Counted from the first letter of the stretch, positions 1 through 10,858 are shown. The stretch: 64,000 nucleotides of DNA from Prunus persica (GCF_000346465.2 NC_034010.1:118232-182231), one strand, 5' to 3'. The notes: generated by a model from the letters alone, not told the origin. A program made the numbers and translations.

Positions 1-362
1 AAGACCTTGTTCACCTTGTAAATCACCAGAGGCTTCTCATCAATCAACGTCCTCGTTATCTTCGCCGTCACGACCTCTATCTCCAAGCTGACGACATCGT
101 CGTCATTTTGGATGGTGAAATCGAACTTGTTGGCCTTGTCGGTGGCCAGTTTGTTGACGAGGCCGTTGTTGGAATTGAGCATCTGGAAGGACTGGTACAC
201 GGGGATGCCGTGGTAGAGCAACAACGAATCATTTTGGGATGTAGTTAGGTTTTTGTACTTGGGGAGAAAGCCGTTGATGACAGTGTCTATCGAGACAAAC
301 ACCATTAGGCCTCCGTCAATGTTGGTCTCGAAGGTCGTGTCGGCTCTTGGTTTTGGAGCCAA
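1..362 (-). pseudogene. Fasciclin-like arabinogalactan protein (FLA) fragment, partial at left edge
   Basis: The minus strand is open from about 362 to the window edge and reads as the C-terminal part of a FAS1 (fasciclin) domain. Visible landmarks are an ADTTFE-like segment, GGLMVFVSIDTVINGF, the conserved LLLYHGIPVY box, SNNGLVNKLAT, the FDFTIQNDDD stretch and a terminal VIYKVNKV. FLA proteins are GPI-anchored cell-wall and plasma-membrane glycoproteins involved in adhesion and wall integrity. The frame has a TGA at 363-365 with no start codon nearby, and the upstream part of the FAS1 fold is not recognisable, so this copy is probably truncated at its 5' side. The 3' end lies beyond the window. 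It could instead be an exon whose upstream exon I failed to see. Family assignment is fairly sure, pseudogene status less so. Confidence 0.7.
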
Positions 363-558
363 TCAGCCAACCTGTTTTCTTGCTAAAAGAGACAGCGGTC
401 AAGTCATTCTTCATGGTGAAAACCCATCTTCAAGAAGTCACGTGGGTTAACCTGGTAATAGCTACCCTTTTTCTAACTTAAATGTGGGTCAAGGAGGGGG
501 TATTTTGAGATATGGGCCTTTGAGTGAATTTTACCAAGTAATGGTTGATGTAAATTTT

Positions 559-1795
559 TGAACACCTAGAAAAGAGTATCCAAAAATCACAAATTAAATT
601 ACTCGCAAGCTCACGAATCAACAATAGTATAGAGATATGCTAGTATGAGGTCGAATCCACAATGACTGATAAAAATAACTTAATTAATTAAATCACACTA
701 AATCCAATTAAACGAACGATTGATTGATTTGAGTGATGAATTAAAAAAAATTTAAATTGCAAGAATTAAAAGAAAGAAAAATAAAACACTCTACAAAGAT
801 AGAGTTTAAAAGAAATCAAATTATGAAGATTTAAGGTTATGAATCCACCAATGACAATCCTATTTTCTTTTCTTAGAGCCAATTACTATCCAATAAACCT
901 AGTGGATGGCGTTTCTTTTCTAGATTTATCCAATTATCTAGATGCAAAGTTCCTAGTGGTGATTAAACAATAGGACTTCAAACCTCAAATAAAATTTACA
1001 CAAAGATTAAGAATTTAACACAGCATATAATTGAATAGAAATCAACTAAATACTTCACAAATAATCATGTCACCGGCTTCATCATAAATCTTAGAAAGAA
1101 ATTTAGTTACACATAGTTATAAAAATGAGAAAAGACACAAAATAAAATAATAAAATCCGGAACATGGTGGCGTGCCCAAAACTTTATTCTTCCCTTTAAT
1201 CTCCACCCCCTTCTTTAGAGACCTAGGGCAACCTTATATAGTGCAAATAAACAAACCTCTAATCTCAAAAGGTCTGGAAAAACTCTCCTAAAATAAAATC
1301 AAAACAATAAACAATTAAGGAAACAAACTAGGAAAGAATCCTTACACGTCAGCTGACTTGCACGAAATCTTTGGTGTTCCACTTCCTAGAAAAATCTGAA
1401 AAAATATGAGAAACGTAGCTTTATCTCTAAGATTTCCAAATATATATTACACGTCATTTAGAAAAATCGAGAAGGTCTTCAAATGTTCAATCTCCCATAG
1501 CAGCATAGTTCTGACGGGATTGCAACTTAGGCTATGTTGACTTGCAATTCTTAAACAATTGGCTACATAGAAAATTATGAAAATTTGACACAATTATCTT
1601 CAGTGTCTTAGTTTTCTTCTCCAATTAGCCTTACACTAAAACTCCTCCGAAAAGTTGATTTTCCTTCAAAAACCTTCTATGAGTGTAGAAAAGCTGAAAA
1701 TACGGAAAGTAAAGTAATAAGGCTCTTTTTAATTAACTTTCCCTACAAAACCAAAAATAAAAGGTATAAAAATGTAAGAAATAAGGCACTTATCA
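559..1795 (-). mobile_element. Probable decayed LTR of a retrotransposon
   Basis: On the minus strand this AT-rich block begins TGATAAGTGCC and ends near a CTTGCGAGTAATTTAA stretch and GTTCA. Those motifs are familiar from plant Gypsy LTRs, and the block has TG...CA-like edges. I could not find a matching 5-bp target-site duplication at the proposed edges or a primer-binding site next to it, so the borders are approximate. No coding sequence is visible. A self-alignment or library search would settle it. Confidence 0.35.
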
Positions 1796-2227
1796 ATGGC
1801 CCAAATATAAAAAGAAAAGCTCTTTTTGTTGGTTTTGAAAAAATGAAACTAGGCTTGGGTCTAATGTAATTTTAATATTTAAAAAATTAAACCAACTTTG
1901 GTCCATTTTCCAAATATGGTACAAACATTGCCCCTTAGTTTCAATGTGCTTGAGTAAAGCTTATTGAAACTAACCCTTCACGTCTTTAAGACATTAATGC
2001 ATACCTAAAAAGGTATTTTTTTCGAAAGTAACACACCAAATTGACAAAAAGCAACTAACATGCCCATGTCTAGCATTAATTTCGGACGATTGACCAAAAC
2101 TCTCCAACTTCTTCTTTTTTCGAACTTCATTTTTTCTTTCTAGAAAAACCATCACGAAACTTTCTTTCGAAAAACCTAATCTTGCTGCAATTTTGTTTTT
2201 CGAGTTTCTCTAAAAAAATTCTGAAAA
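1796..2227. other. AT-rich stretch upstream of the PMD pseudogene
   Basis: No gene seen. The sequence is AT-rich and would be the promoter and 5' leader of the PMD reading frame that starts at 2228. No clear TATA box could be assigned. Confidence 0.3.
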
Positions 2228-3657
2228 ATGGCTCCAAAGAAATCGAAAGCTCTGATGGATTCTGCCGTCATTCCAGACTGGATTTTGGGACAAGGTGTTG
2301 AAGAAAATGCCAAGGAATTGCAGGCGGCATTAGAACAAGAGTAAGCAAGCAGCTTTGCAAGGTTCTATTCCCATTTTCCCTTAAATTTGAGAAATCAATC
2401 CTCCCAGGATTCCTTTTTTGGGTCCAAACTATCATCATGCCAAGCCGGAAAGCTACAGGTTTTGGACACGCAACTAGTCAGAGCCCCATTTCCTTACGGT
2501 TTAGAGGATATAGGGCAACAAACCTAGATAGATTGGGTCCGAACCCAAAGGTGGCCCTCTCTGAAGATCTGCCCTGTAATAGATGGGTAGATGAACTGAT
2601 GCCCAGATATCAGGGTAGATGGATACAAAATGTGATATGCTATGCCACCATGCTATCGAGGCATCAAATTGAGTTGAATGCGCCTCTACTGAGTGCTGCC
2701 TTGTGCTATTGGGACAACACTTCTAATACCTTTGCCTTCGGGCTAGGCCCAATGACCCTTACCATTCTAGACATGGCTACCCTTTTCGGCTTTAGGCCTT
2801 GTGGAATGAGCGTGGATATCTTGGAGGATTATAGGTCTAAGAACCGTAAGGTTGCGACTCCGATGAAGGCCACAAGGATGGAGATTATGTGCTTGAGAAC
2901 ATATTCCGAATATGTGATGACATATCAGGGGATAGTTGGTGAGGATCAAGAACACATGTTGTTCCTGCTCATTTGGCTGAATAAGTTCATCTTCCCTAAC
3001 GCTGCAAAGGAAGTGAAGCTAGAATACATGCACTTGGCAGAAGTTTTGGATAATGAAGTAGGTGTGGCTACAAGGCCATTTATGCTAGCCTTTCTCTATC
3101 ACTGCCTCCACTAGATCACCATTAATCTACTGGACCTCAACGTCTGTGGTTCGGTTTGGATGGCACAGATATGGCTGGAATGGTATTTCCCTGAGCTTGG
3201 GAATGAAGTGCTGAACTTTCTTGAAGACGATATTCCAGCCATAGCGTTGGCCATTAGCCTGAAGAGGATTGAAAGCACTAAGGAGTGCTTCGTCTTCTTC
3301 AGAGACGGCAAGCAAAGGGAGGAGAGAATCTGGCTGCACTCACTAGCCTGCGATCATCCCTGGTTCGAGGATATGGGAATCCACCAAGCTTCTACTCATT
3401 GGAAAGACCTTACGACAACAAGAGTCGTCGTCTATGCTCACAGGGGTGTATCTTGCCTGACCAGCACAGACTTTTTCTTTGGCGAGATACATACTGATAA
3501 GAAATGTCATTATGGGGTGGGAGCGTGTAATCCCCAATTCGTCAGCAAACAATTTGGGATGGTCTAGGCGATTCCAGAACTAAGGTATAGTTTTGTTAAC
3601 AAAGGGAGTTCCTGGAGGAAGATGGATATACCTCCCAAGGAAGTCGGGACTGTAAGG
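2228..3657 (+). pseudogene. Plant mobile domain (PMD) protein, N-terminal and core part, broken
   Basis: The main frame (from 2437) encodes a plant mobile domain, the aminotransferase-like family related to MAIN and found in many retroelements and host genes. Landmarks are LSEDLPCNRWVDELMPRYQ, LSRHQIELNAPLLSAALCYW, FGLGPMTLTILDMATLFGFR, EHMLFLLIWLNKFIFPN and WLEWYFPELGN. TAG stops interrupt the same frame at 3112-3114 and 3565-3567, and homology continues after each. A likely N-terminal exon starts at 2228 (MAPKKSKALMDSAV...) and could splice at 2340 to an acceptor before 2408. From there, family-like sequence passes through three frames (phase changes near 2471 and 2510), which indicates small indels. 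Both stops could be CAG-to-TAG changes. The gene is interrupted at 3657 by a solo LTR and its frame resumes at 4252. I regard it as a dead gene, possibly once transposon-borne. Confidence 0.75.
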
Positions 3658-4251
3658 TGTTGATGATTGGCTCAAAAAATTAGTCAAAAGCAAAACTGCT
3701 TTCGGCTGGCAGACATCTTGCGGTGCTTTCGGCTAGCAGACAAATTGGAGACAAATTAATGGCTAGCATTGATAGCTTACTTTTACCTTTTGACTTGTGT
3801 GTTTTGCTTTTGCCGTTGGGTGGTTGAAGAGCAAATGTTTGGCTTATAAAAGGGAACATGCATTTGGGAAAAATAGAGAGCGGAAAGCACCGAGAGTTGA
3901 TGAGAGAAGAGAGAAGTTGGGAGAGAGAAAAATAATAGTTTGGGCAACTAAGCTTTTGTTGCTATTGTTGATTATTTTTCCCTCTCTAAATTGTACTCAA
4001 TTTGTATCCCCTTTATATTCTTGAGTGTGTGAGCTTGGGTATATTTGGGGCTTGGGTTTTCTGAGTGGTTAAACACTATTGTATTCTCTCATTGATTATA
4101 GTGGAATACTCCGTCGTCTCCAAACTGGATGTAGGCAATTGCCGAACCAGTATAAATCTTGGTGTTGTTCTTGTTGATTATTTTTTCTATTTTTCTCCTG
4201 CCTGTTGTTATTTATTTTTCACTCGCAGTTGGTTGACGCTTCCGCACAACA
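3658..4251 (+). mobile_element. Solo LTR inserted in the PMD gene, duplication TAAGG
   Basis: The 594-bp block starts TGTTGATG and ends CACAACA. It is flanked by an exact 5-bp direct repeat, TAAGG, at 3653-3657 and 4252-4256. A TATA-like TATAAAA lies at 3845-3851, followed by a leader-like region, as expected for U3-R-U5 read on the plus strand. No internal retroelement domain adjoins it, so it is a solo LTR left by LTR-LTR recombination. Removing it joins the PMD frame without a phase change, which confirms the insertion point. Superfamily is not certain. Confidence 0.85.
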
Positions 4252-5517
4252 TAAGGTCAGCCTGGAGGACCAGGAGCAAGAGCGTAAATGTGCCTCCCCA
4301 TAAGCCAACTCCACTCTATACTTCAGCCTTCCATGAGTTCTAGAAAAATAGGCTATACTTGTAGCTTCCAGAATTTGCTAAGTTCTCAACTCTACAACCT
4401 TCAAGGATTGCCCTTTCTCCCCACTAATGATAGAGTAAGAGGAGGCATCCATGCTGAGGAGGCTGAAGCATCTTTAGAGGCTGGAAGTGATAGGTAATTT
4501 CTCACCCTTCAATCAATAGTTCTGGACAAGCCTGGCGGCCATGATGAGGATGGTAAGGATCCTATCAGAATTTTGATATGTTCCCTGTTGAATTATGTTG
4601 ATTTTGTAATTTTGTCAGCAAATCGAGAGACTTCTCCAACTTCTTATGGAGATTCATCAGATGAAGATGAGGAAGTAGGGAGAGTAACAATAGCTGCACC
4701 TTCTTCCTCTCAGCCTTTCAAAGGAAACATAAGGCTTATACTGCTCATGCTTTAAGGATTGAGCCCGAATCGACTCTTGCAGAAGGTAAGAGCTTATTTT
4801 CGAGCCTACGCAAAAAAACTCTATGGGAAGCTCTATGCGAACTAACGTGTATATTCATGTTGTGTTTTCAGAAAAACGTGAAAAGATGACAAGGGTGGTT
4901 TCGCCTTCTGGAGAGGAAAGGGAGCCTGAAACGCTTGCTGTTCCAGTAGCTCAGGTAAACTTTTAGACCTTAGACTAGGTCTTCAGTTGTTATTCTTTGT
5001 TTTTCTTTTCCATGCCCTTTCTTTATAACTAACAGAGGCAAGGGAAAGAGACGGCTCTAGAGCCTTCCATCACTGGTAAAAAAATCTCGATTTATAGTGC
5101 TGAGTGAATTTGGTGAAAGTGGAAGATGAAGAAGTTCTCACAACATCATAGCAACAATCGAGCCTGAATGTGGATGTAATGGGTGATGCTCCTGGGAAAA
5201 AAGCTTCTGAAACTCCAGGACACAGTGGCCCTAGTACCTTAACTCCAAAATCCTCAAGTTCTGCTAATTTTACCAGTGCAGAAGGAAAAAAGATTCTTTG
5301 GGATATGAGAAGGTCTGATGAAGTCCTTGGTCCTGTGGTGGATAGGCTAAGGGAGTTGTGGAATTCATTCAGATCTCCAGATTTCAACCCGGTTCAAGAC
5401 TCTGATAAACTCTCTAAGGTGCAGCCCCTGCTCGTTCAAATTTCACAAGCAAAACCTCACTTGGCCCCAACGTGCCACTCTCTGAATTATTGGTTGGGCA
5501 AAATGTTGAAACAAATA
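4252..5517 (+). pseudogene. PMD gene, downstream exons, truncated by Copia insertion
   Basis: Immediately after the solo LTR the PMD frame resumes (RSAWRTRSKSVNVPP) and ends at a TAG at 4341-4343. Coding-like segments then continue in other frames with plausible splice sites: a donor near 4491, an acceptor before about 4620 leading into an acidic SSDEDEE stretch, an exon around 4871-4953 ending CAG|GTAAAC, a short exon about 5035-5076, and a last open segment 5170-5517. This fits the variable, low-complexity C-terminal region of PMD proteins. The segment stops where the Copia element begins at 5518. Exon borders here are inferred and not firm. Confidence 0.45.
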
Positions 5518-5751
5518 TGCTAAAATATGAAAACTATAAGAGAATATTTGTTTGTGGGAATTTTCTGTGTATTCTTCCCCTTGTAGGAGGTCATATTTAT
5601 AATACAACGAAACCTAAATAGGCAAGTAAATAATAAATTCCTAAATCTATTTGCAGTAGGAAATCAGGAATTAAAGTAAATCAATTACAATTATAATAGG
5701 AATTCTTAGTGTGTAAGGAAAGTAAGTCAATATCCACAAGTCACGCCAACA
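5518..5751 (-). repeat. 3' LTR of the Copia element
   Basis: This 234-bp copy of the LTR carries the U3 start TGTTGGCGTG next to the polypurine tract and ends TTTTAGCA next to the AAATA duplication. It appears identical to 7059-7292. Confidence 0.9.
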
Positions 5752-5760
5752 CTCCCCCTC
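5752..5760 (-). other. Polypurine tract of the Copia element
   Basis: On the minus strand GAGGGGGAG sits directly before the LTR start TGTTGG. This is the expected position for second-strand priming. Confidence 0.7.
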
Positions 5761-5890
5761 ACGTTGGTGCATAGATGTCGCCAATGCCCAACTGATCTAG
5801 TGAATTGTGGAATGCTTTACTGGAAATCGCCTTTGTCAAAATATCCGCCAATTGATCCTCGGATTTCACAAAATGCGCAATCTGGTCCAT
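5759..5890 (-). pseudogene. Copia polyprotein C-terminus (RNase H tail)
   Basis: The minus strand reads about 43 codons ending at TGA (5759-5761), including HFVKSEDQLADILTKAIS and LDQLGIGDIYAPT. This is the hallmark end of Ty1/Copia RNase H, where a DILTK-type motif is followed by a short tail. The stop codon overlaps the polypurine tract. Upstream pol, reverse transcriptase and integrase are absent, so this is an isolated remnant that shows which superfamily the element belongs to. Confidence 0.8.
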
Positions 5891-6040
5891 ATGTCGGGGT
5901 CATTAGTCGAGAAGTCATAATCTGTGCAGCGGAAGATGCATAGGATACAGGTTGAGTAGGAATTAGGATCGGAATCTGAGCCTGAGTCGAGGCCGGAGTC
6001 GGAGTCGAAATCGGGATCAGGGTCTGAATCAGAGACAAAT

Positions 6041-6160
6041 TCGGGGTTGGGGTCGTCTTCGGAGTCGGGGTCGGGGTCGGGGTCGTCTTCGGAGTCGGGG
6101 TCGGGGTCGCGGTCGGGGTCGCGGTCGTCTTCGGAGTCGGGGTCGGGGTCGTTAAAAGAG
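6041..6160. repeat. GC-rich minisatellite (TCGGGG / TCTTCGGAG units)
   Basis: Short imperfect units built on TCGGGG and GTCTTCGGAG repeat across this internal part of the Copia element. Open frames here encode only Ser-Gly-Glu or Pro-Thr repeats and are not taken as genes. Confidence 0.75.
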
Positions 6161-6310
6161 GATCCTGATTCTGGATCGGGTTCGGGGTCAAAGTCTGCAT
6201 CTGTAGGAGCGGAGCCATCTGGGCACTCAACTCAATGATGGTTGGTGGAGAATGAGAGAATGAGTCGGTGGTGCTACCTCTATGAGGGTTGAAAAAATCA
6301 TCAACCCCCA

Positions 6311-6420
6311 TAACACTAAATAAAATAATCTCTATTATAATAGGACAAAATATAATTGGTAAGTAACCAAAATTCTAATGAAATAAGGACTCGCCAACAC
6401 TCCCCCTCAAGTTGGGCAAA
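6311..6420 (-). repeat. Relic of a second, related Copia LTR and polypurine tract
   Basis: On the minus strand a purine tract (GAGGGGGAG) is followed by TGTTGGCGAGTCCTTATTTC and an AT-rich tail. The arrangement matches the 3' LTR junction of the host element but the sequence differs, suggesting a nested or recombined related element. Confidence 0.5.
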
Positions 6421-6603
6421 GATATTTCGCAGGCCCAACTTGACAAGCGAGTCACAGGACACCATACTTGAGAAATAACAATTGTAGAGAAGATCTTTTA
6501 GTCAACCACGAGTGAAACAAGTGACAAACTAAAACAAAGTTCACAGCGGAAACACAAGAGCAAACCCTAAAAAATAGGGCACATAGCAAAACACAGAAAT
6601 CCT

Positions 6604-6774
6604 GTGAGCACGGCTGTAGATAAGGCAGAACACAGAAACCCTGTGAGCACGACAGTAGGTAAGGCAGAACACAGAAACTGTGTGAGCACAGCAATTGGTA
6701 AGGCAGAACACAGAAACCCTGTGAGCACGGCAATAGGTAAGGCAGAACACCGAAACCCCATGAGCACGGCAGTA
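6604..6774. repeat. 39-bp minisatellite, about 4.4 copies
   Basis: The unit beginning GTGAGCACGG and containing AAGGCAGAACACAGAAAC recurs at 6604, 6643, 6682, 6721 and 6760, a constant 39-bp step. It lies inside the Copia element. Since 39 is a multiple of 3, both strands stay open, which creates spurious ORFs. Confidence 0.9.
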
Positions 6775-6955
6775 GAGACAATGGCAACAATAAATTCTTC
6801 CATATAAACTTTAGCTAATTCACTCATACACAACTTCTCTTCAATCCTCCTCTCCCCTTGAAGAGAAGGGGTCGTCGGAGTCAAGAAATAAGCAACATCT
6901 TCATGGAAATATGTCAAGGTAATTGGGATAGGTCAATAAACATATCCCTTTCACT

Positions 6956-6980
6956 CCCCCCCCCCCCCCCCCCCCCCCCC
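6956..6980. repeat. Run of 25 C
   Basis: A homopolymer of about 25 cytosines next to a C-to-G palindromic edge in the Copia internal region. The exact length is doubtful because such runs are error-prone in sequencing. Confidence 0.9.
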
Positions 6981-7045
6981 TCAAGGGGGGAGAAGAGCAC
7001 TTAAATTTCAAGAAGAACACAAGAACAGGTCCCTAGATCGAACCA

Positions 7046-7058
7046 GGCTCTGATACCA
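7046..7058 (-). other. Primer-binding site, initiator Met tRNA type
   Basis: The minus strand reads TGGTATCAGAGCC immediately after the LTR end. This matches the 3' end of plant initiator methionine tRNA and sets the element's orientation. Confidence 0.85.
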
Positions 7059-7535
7059 TGCTAAAATATGAAAACTATAAGAGAATATTTGTTTGTGGGA
7101 ATTTTCTGTGTATTCTTCCCCTTGTAGGAGGTCATATTTATAATACAACGAAACCTAAATAGGCAAGTAAATAATAAATTCCTAAATCTATTTGCAGTAG
7201 GAAATCAGGAATTAAAGTAAATCAATTACAATTATAATAGGAATTCTTAGTGTGTAAGGAAAGTAAGTCAATATCCACAAGTCACGCCAACATTTTTTTT
7301 TATTTTTTTTTATTTTTTTTTATTTTATTTTATTTTTTTTATTTTTTTTATTTTTTTTATTTGTTTTTTTATTTATTTTTTTTTATCTTTTTATTTATTT
7401 TTTATTTATTTATTTATTTATTTTTTATTTGTTTTTTTTTTATGTATTTTTTTTATTTTATTTATCAATTACAATTATAATAGGAATTCTTAGTGTGTAA
7501 GGAAAGTAAGTCAATATCCACAAATCACGCCAACA
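7059..7535 (-). repeat. 5' LTR of the Copia element, split by an A/T-rich expansion
   Basis: 7059-7292 is a complete 234-bp LTR. It is followed by about 170 bp of almost pure T with A interruptions (7293-7463). Then 7464-7535 repeats the terminal 72 bp of the LTR with one visible difference. The target-site duplication is outside this second partial copy, so the whole block occupies the position of one LTR. Confidence 0.8.
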
Positions 7536-7552
7536 AAATATTCGTGGTAATA

Positions 7553-7606
7553 TATGGCCTCATTTCAACACTTAGGTCGGGGGTTTGAATCCCCTAAAGT
7601 GCATAT
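7553..7606 (+). repeat. Possible tRNA-like SINE fragment
   Basis: A GGGGGTTTGAATCCCC segment resembles an RNA polymerase III B box, and a TGGTAATATATGG stretch lies at A-box distance. No cloverleaf or tail is complete, so this is only a candidate. Confidence 0.25.
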
Positions 7607-8162
7607 TTTTTCAGAATTTCGCTAACACCCAAAATGGTCGGTTCGATAAACTGTCAGTTTGAGAAAATATGCAAGCCCTAGAGGACACAACCCAACCCCA
7701 ATTCCATATCCAACCCTGAGAAGAGAGAGCTAGCCATGCACATATATCCAACATGTAGACAACTATGAACTGATGGCCCTCTGAAGTAATCTTGGCCACC
7801 ATACCTATTATTCATCCACATTAACCATATGAAATATCTAGTAAGTGAACAAATTTCTTCTCTCTTAAAACCAAGGCAACTTTTATTTGTTTTGAATACA
7901 TGCATGGCGGCCAAGAGAAAAGTGCCAAGCTAAGAAGAATACTTTTTGCATTATCTCTCAGCCACAATACTGCTTCAAAGTTTTCTTAGAGCATTTCCAA
8001 CAACAATTTTGGAATGCTAAAATAGGTGAGCCATATCATCAAAATTCTCTCTAACAACCTTGTCAAACTCTTTCATCAAAGGTGCAACCTATTTCTCTCT
8101 CTTCAGACTTTGGCTTTTCAAAACATTTAATTTTACTTTCGAAAAACAAAATCTACCTTGAA
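7607..8162. other. Intergenic, no feature recognised
   Basis: AT-rich sequence with short unsupported open frames. I see no gene or clear repeat. Confidence 0.4.
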
Positions 8163-10740
8163 AATATTAAAAGAGTGCTGCCAAACGAACCCTAAAATTA
8201 ACTGAATACACCCTATTGCTAAACTATTTAATGAATTACTAAATTACCCTAATATAAAATTACTAAAAAAATTATATTGAATTATGAAACAAATATAATT
8301 TTAACACCTTACTCACTGTATTCAGAGTTTAGGAAACATTATTAGAAATTCATGCCTAACTTCCGACCCCATAAAAGGGTTATGCCTACTAAGGAAAGAA
8401 AAGTACCCTCCACGTCTGTGCCAAATTCTTTAGAGAATATTAAATGTACATTTCTTATATACTGCATTGACCATAAGGATTTGAAAATAAGGTTGGAGAA
8501 GCGAAGAACCGATAGGTTTTCCACAAGCCCCTTGCCTGGATAGTGGTATGTCTTGTTAACAAAAAAAAAGAACCTTATTATTAGATTATGGTCCATATTC
8601 ATTGCATGACCAAAACCAACCGGGTTCAAAAAAAATCTACCTTAATATGTTTGGGCCAAAAAGAAATCCAAGCGCAAGCCCATCTTCGCAAAGAAAGGCC
8701 CACAAAATTAAAAGAACAAAGGATTGGGCTTGATCCATGTCTTTTACGAAAATGGCAGAGTTGTAAAAACGTCAAAATTAAATGGCAATCGACCACTAAA
8801 GCAGATCAATAAAGAAATTGGAAGAAGAATTGGATTGGGCCCAGCTTCTAAATGCTCACCATTGATCTCAAAACCCAGAGTACAAAGTCAGCAGATTTTT
8901 TTGGAAAGCCTATTCTCAGAATCCACGTGACTACCTGACTTTGAAAAGTCAACAATTTCAACTATCACAAGAGAGTAGATTGGGAATTAATGAAAGCAGG
9001 TCATTAGCAGAAAAACTTCTCTGAAACTCTGCAACTAAAAGATCATAACCTTTTTGTATATAATTCGGCATCAGAGCAGGTGATCTTTTCAAGAGATAAG
9101 CAAACTACAATCTCAAGAGATAAGTGGGGAGCAAGGGAGTTGTTCAAATAAGAAAAGCAAACTGACCATCACGTCAGATTGTGTTCTTTCTCTTTACTAA
9201 GAACAAATAGAGAACAAAGAAGAGTTGGTCTTTCCTTGAGAAAAGCAAGGAAAAGACATCCGTGGAAATTGATTATTGATGGTTCTTCTCTGCCAGAAGA
9301 AGATAACTTCCTTTTTTCTTTGCATTTAAAATAAAAGATCTTTCTCTTGAAAAATTTTGCAGCCCATTAGTAAAAGATTAGAAGCGCCACTCCAGCATTT
9401 TTCTATAAATATGAGAGGAGGTGAACAAATCGAGGACAACCAAAAAATTAATCAAAAGCAAAAACTCAAAATGATCACTTGATCTTAAAAAAAAAAAACC
9501 TTCAAAACACTGAAGTAACCAAAAGCTCATTGAGCCACAAGAAAAGCCAGCTACAATCCAGAATCCCCAACTTCAGTTCAGACTTAGAGAAATAACTCAT
9601 TCAAAGCGAGATCTCTCTCGTTACAAATTTGATTCAGCAAAAGCCAAACCAAGCAGAGTTCGGGTTTTACAAATATGAAAACCTCAAAAAACTTATGGAG
9701 AGCCCTAATCAAGCAGAACAGGTACCACAGTGCAGTTCCAGCTCAGTAATCATTAAGTCCAGCCACTTCTGCCTCTTCCAGATTGAAGAAGTTCCAATTC
9801 TGCCTGCTCAAAAAGCCTTACAGGGCTTGAAATAGATTAAAGCTCTGCCAAACTCGAACGTTGGTATCGATTTACAGTTGAAACTTGACAATTGAAGGTG
9901 TTGATAATCCAGCTGAAACTTGACAATTGAAGGTGTTGATAATCCAGTCCAGCACAGGCATACCCAGTCCAGCCCATATCAGAAGCATCTATCCAGGCAA
10001 AAATGGAAGTCCAGCCCTCTTTTTCTCTTTTTTTTAGTTGGGTTTCCCTTTTGAGCTTTGTAAAAGGCAGTTCTGCCTAAAAACAGTCCACTTTCTTATC
10101 ATTTATTCTGGCCATAACTACCAGTTTTATACTGTGAAAAATTGTAAAGTCCTCACTAGTCTAAGGTAAGAAAAGAACTTACTTGGGAGATATTCCTCAC
10201 CCAAATTCACAAATCGCTTGTTTAGAAATCAGTAACTTGGGGCGCAAGTTATTTATTTTTAAGAAGTCTGTTAGGATTTTCATTGCTAGCAATGACACGC
10301 TCGCACACAAAAGAAAGTTAACTTGTTGACCAGTCCATGGTTTTCGAGACAATGGGGAACTTTATCCTACCAACACAGGAACAAATATAAAACGGGTGAA
10401 CAGAATATTTGATCCTTTTCTAGGTACTGCTTGAGGGCCTTGGTCAAAGCTGTAGAGGATTCTAAATCTCTACCAAAGGGTTTCTCAACAATAAACCTGG
10501 TCCAACCGTTACCAGATGAGGGTGATGAGCTAGCCAAATGCCAAAAAGAATGGGTTTGGTGTTATGTGATAGAGTGTATTAGGGTGTACGAAAAAAAAAA
10601 ATTAGGCTGTTAAATAGGGTGTACTTAGTTAATTTTACATTTTAATTTAAATATTATGGTGTACTTAGATCATAGGGTGTACTCAATTAATTGTAGGGTT
10701 CGTTTAGCAGCACTCTATTAAAAACATGCACCTTTTCTTT
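8163..10740. mobile_element. Candidate transposon bounded by ~60-bp inverted repeats, with an LTR-like interior
   Basis: The sequence AGAGTGCTGCCAAACGAACC near 8168 recurs inverted near 10700-10728. The match continues inward through a TACACCCTAT segment. The interior (about 8550-10420) looks like retroelement LTR or leader sequence: a TATAAATATGAG motif near 9404, pyrimidine-rich tracts, and a duplicated 30-bp segment at about 9880-9940. No transposase was seen. The relation between the inverted repeats and the interior is inferred. Confidence 0.35.
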
Positions 10741-10756
10741 TATGAGATGGATGATA

Positions 10757-10858
10757 ATATACTACACTCACATACACTACACGGATGCTAGGACTCGAAC
10801 TCGTGATCTTTTTATGGGAGAGCAATTGCTCCAAACCACTACATTAGTGAGTCCTTTG
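10757..10858 (-). repeat. tRNA-derived SINE
   Basis: The minus strand reads TGTAGTGGTTTGGAGC (A-box-like), then GAGTTCGAGTCC (B-box-like) at normal pol III spacing, ending in a CATCCGTG-type tail region. This fits a plant tRNA-derived SINE. It is not a tRNA gene because no acceptor stem pairs. Confidence 0.5.

Larger units (their letters stand above)
5518..7535 (-). mobile_element. Non-autonomous Copia-type LTR retrotransposon, duplication AAATA
   Basis: Direct repeats of 234 bp lie at 5518-5751 and 7059-7292 and appear identical by eye. Read on the minus strand, the LTR starts TGTTGGCGTG and ends TTTTAGCA. The primer-binding site TGGTATCAGAGCC (initiator Met tRNA type, 7046-7058) follows the right LTR, and a purine tract (5752-5760) precedes the left one. 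An exact 5-bp duplication AAATA flanks the element at 5513-5517 and 7536-7540. The internal region, about 1.3 kb, has lost nearly all of pol, keeping only an RNase H tail plus two minisatellites, a 25-C run and a relic of a related LTR (about 6311-6396). It cannot be autonomous. Matching LTRs imply a recent insertion, which landed in the PMD pseudogene. Confidence 0.9.

Noticed and set aside
6047..6238. Ser-Gly-Glu repeat frame (plus) and Pro-Thr repeat frame (minus) over the same minisatellite
   Set aside because: Both are products of a GC-rich tandem repeat with period compatible with open frames; no start context or conserved domain.
6541..6917. Overlapping repeat-containing frames on both strands
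   Set aside because: The 39-bp repeat keeps several frames open at once; not coding.
7250..7480. Phe/Tyr/Ile-rich 'membrane protein' frame
   Set aside because: Translation of a T/A low-complexity tract within the broken LTR.
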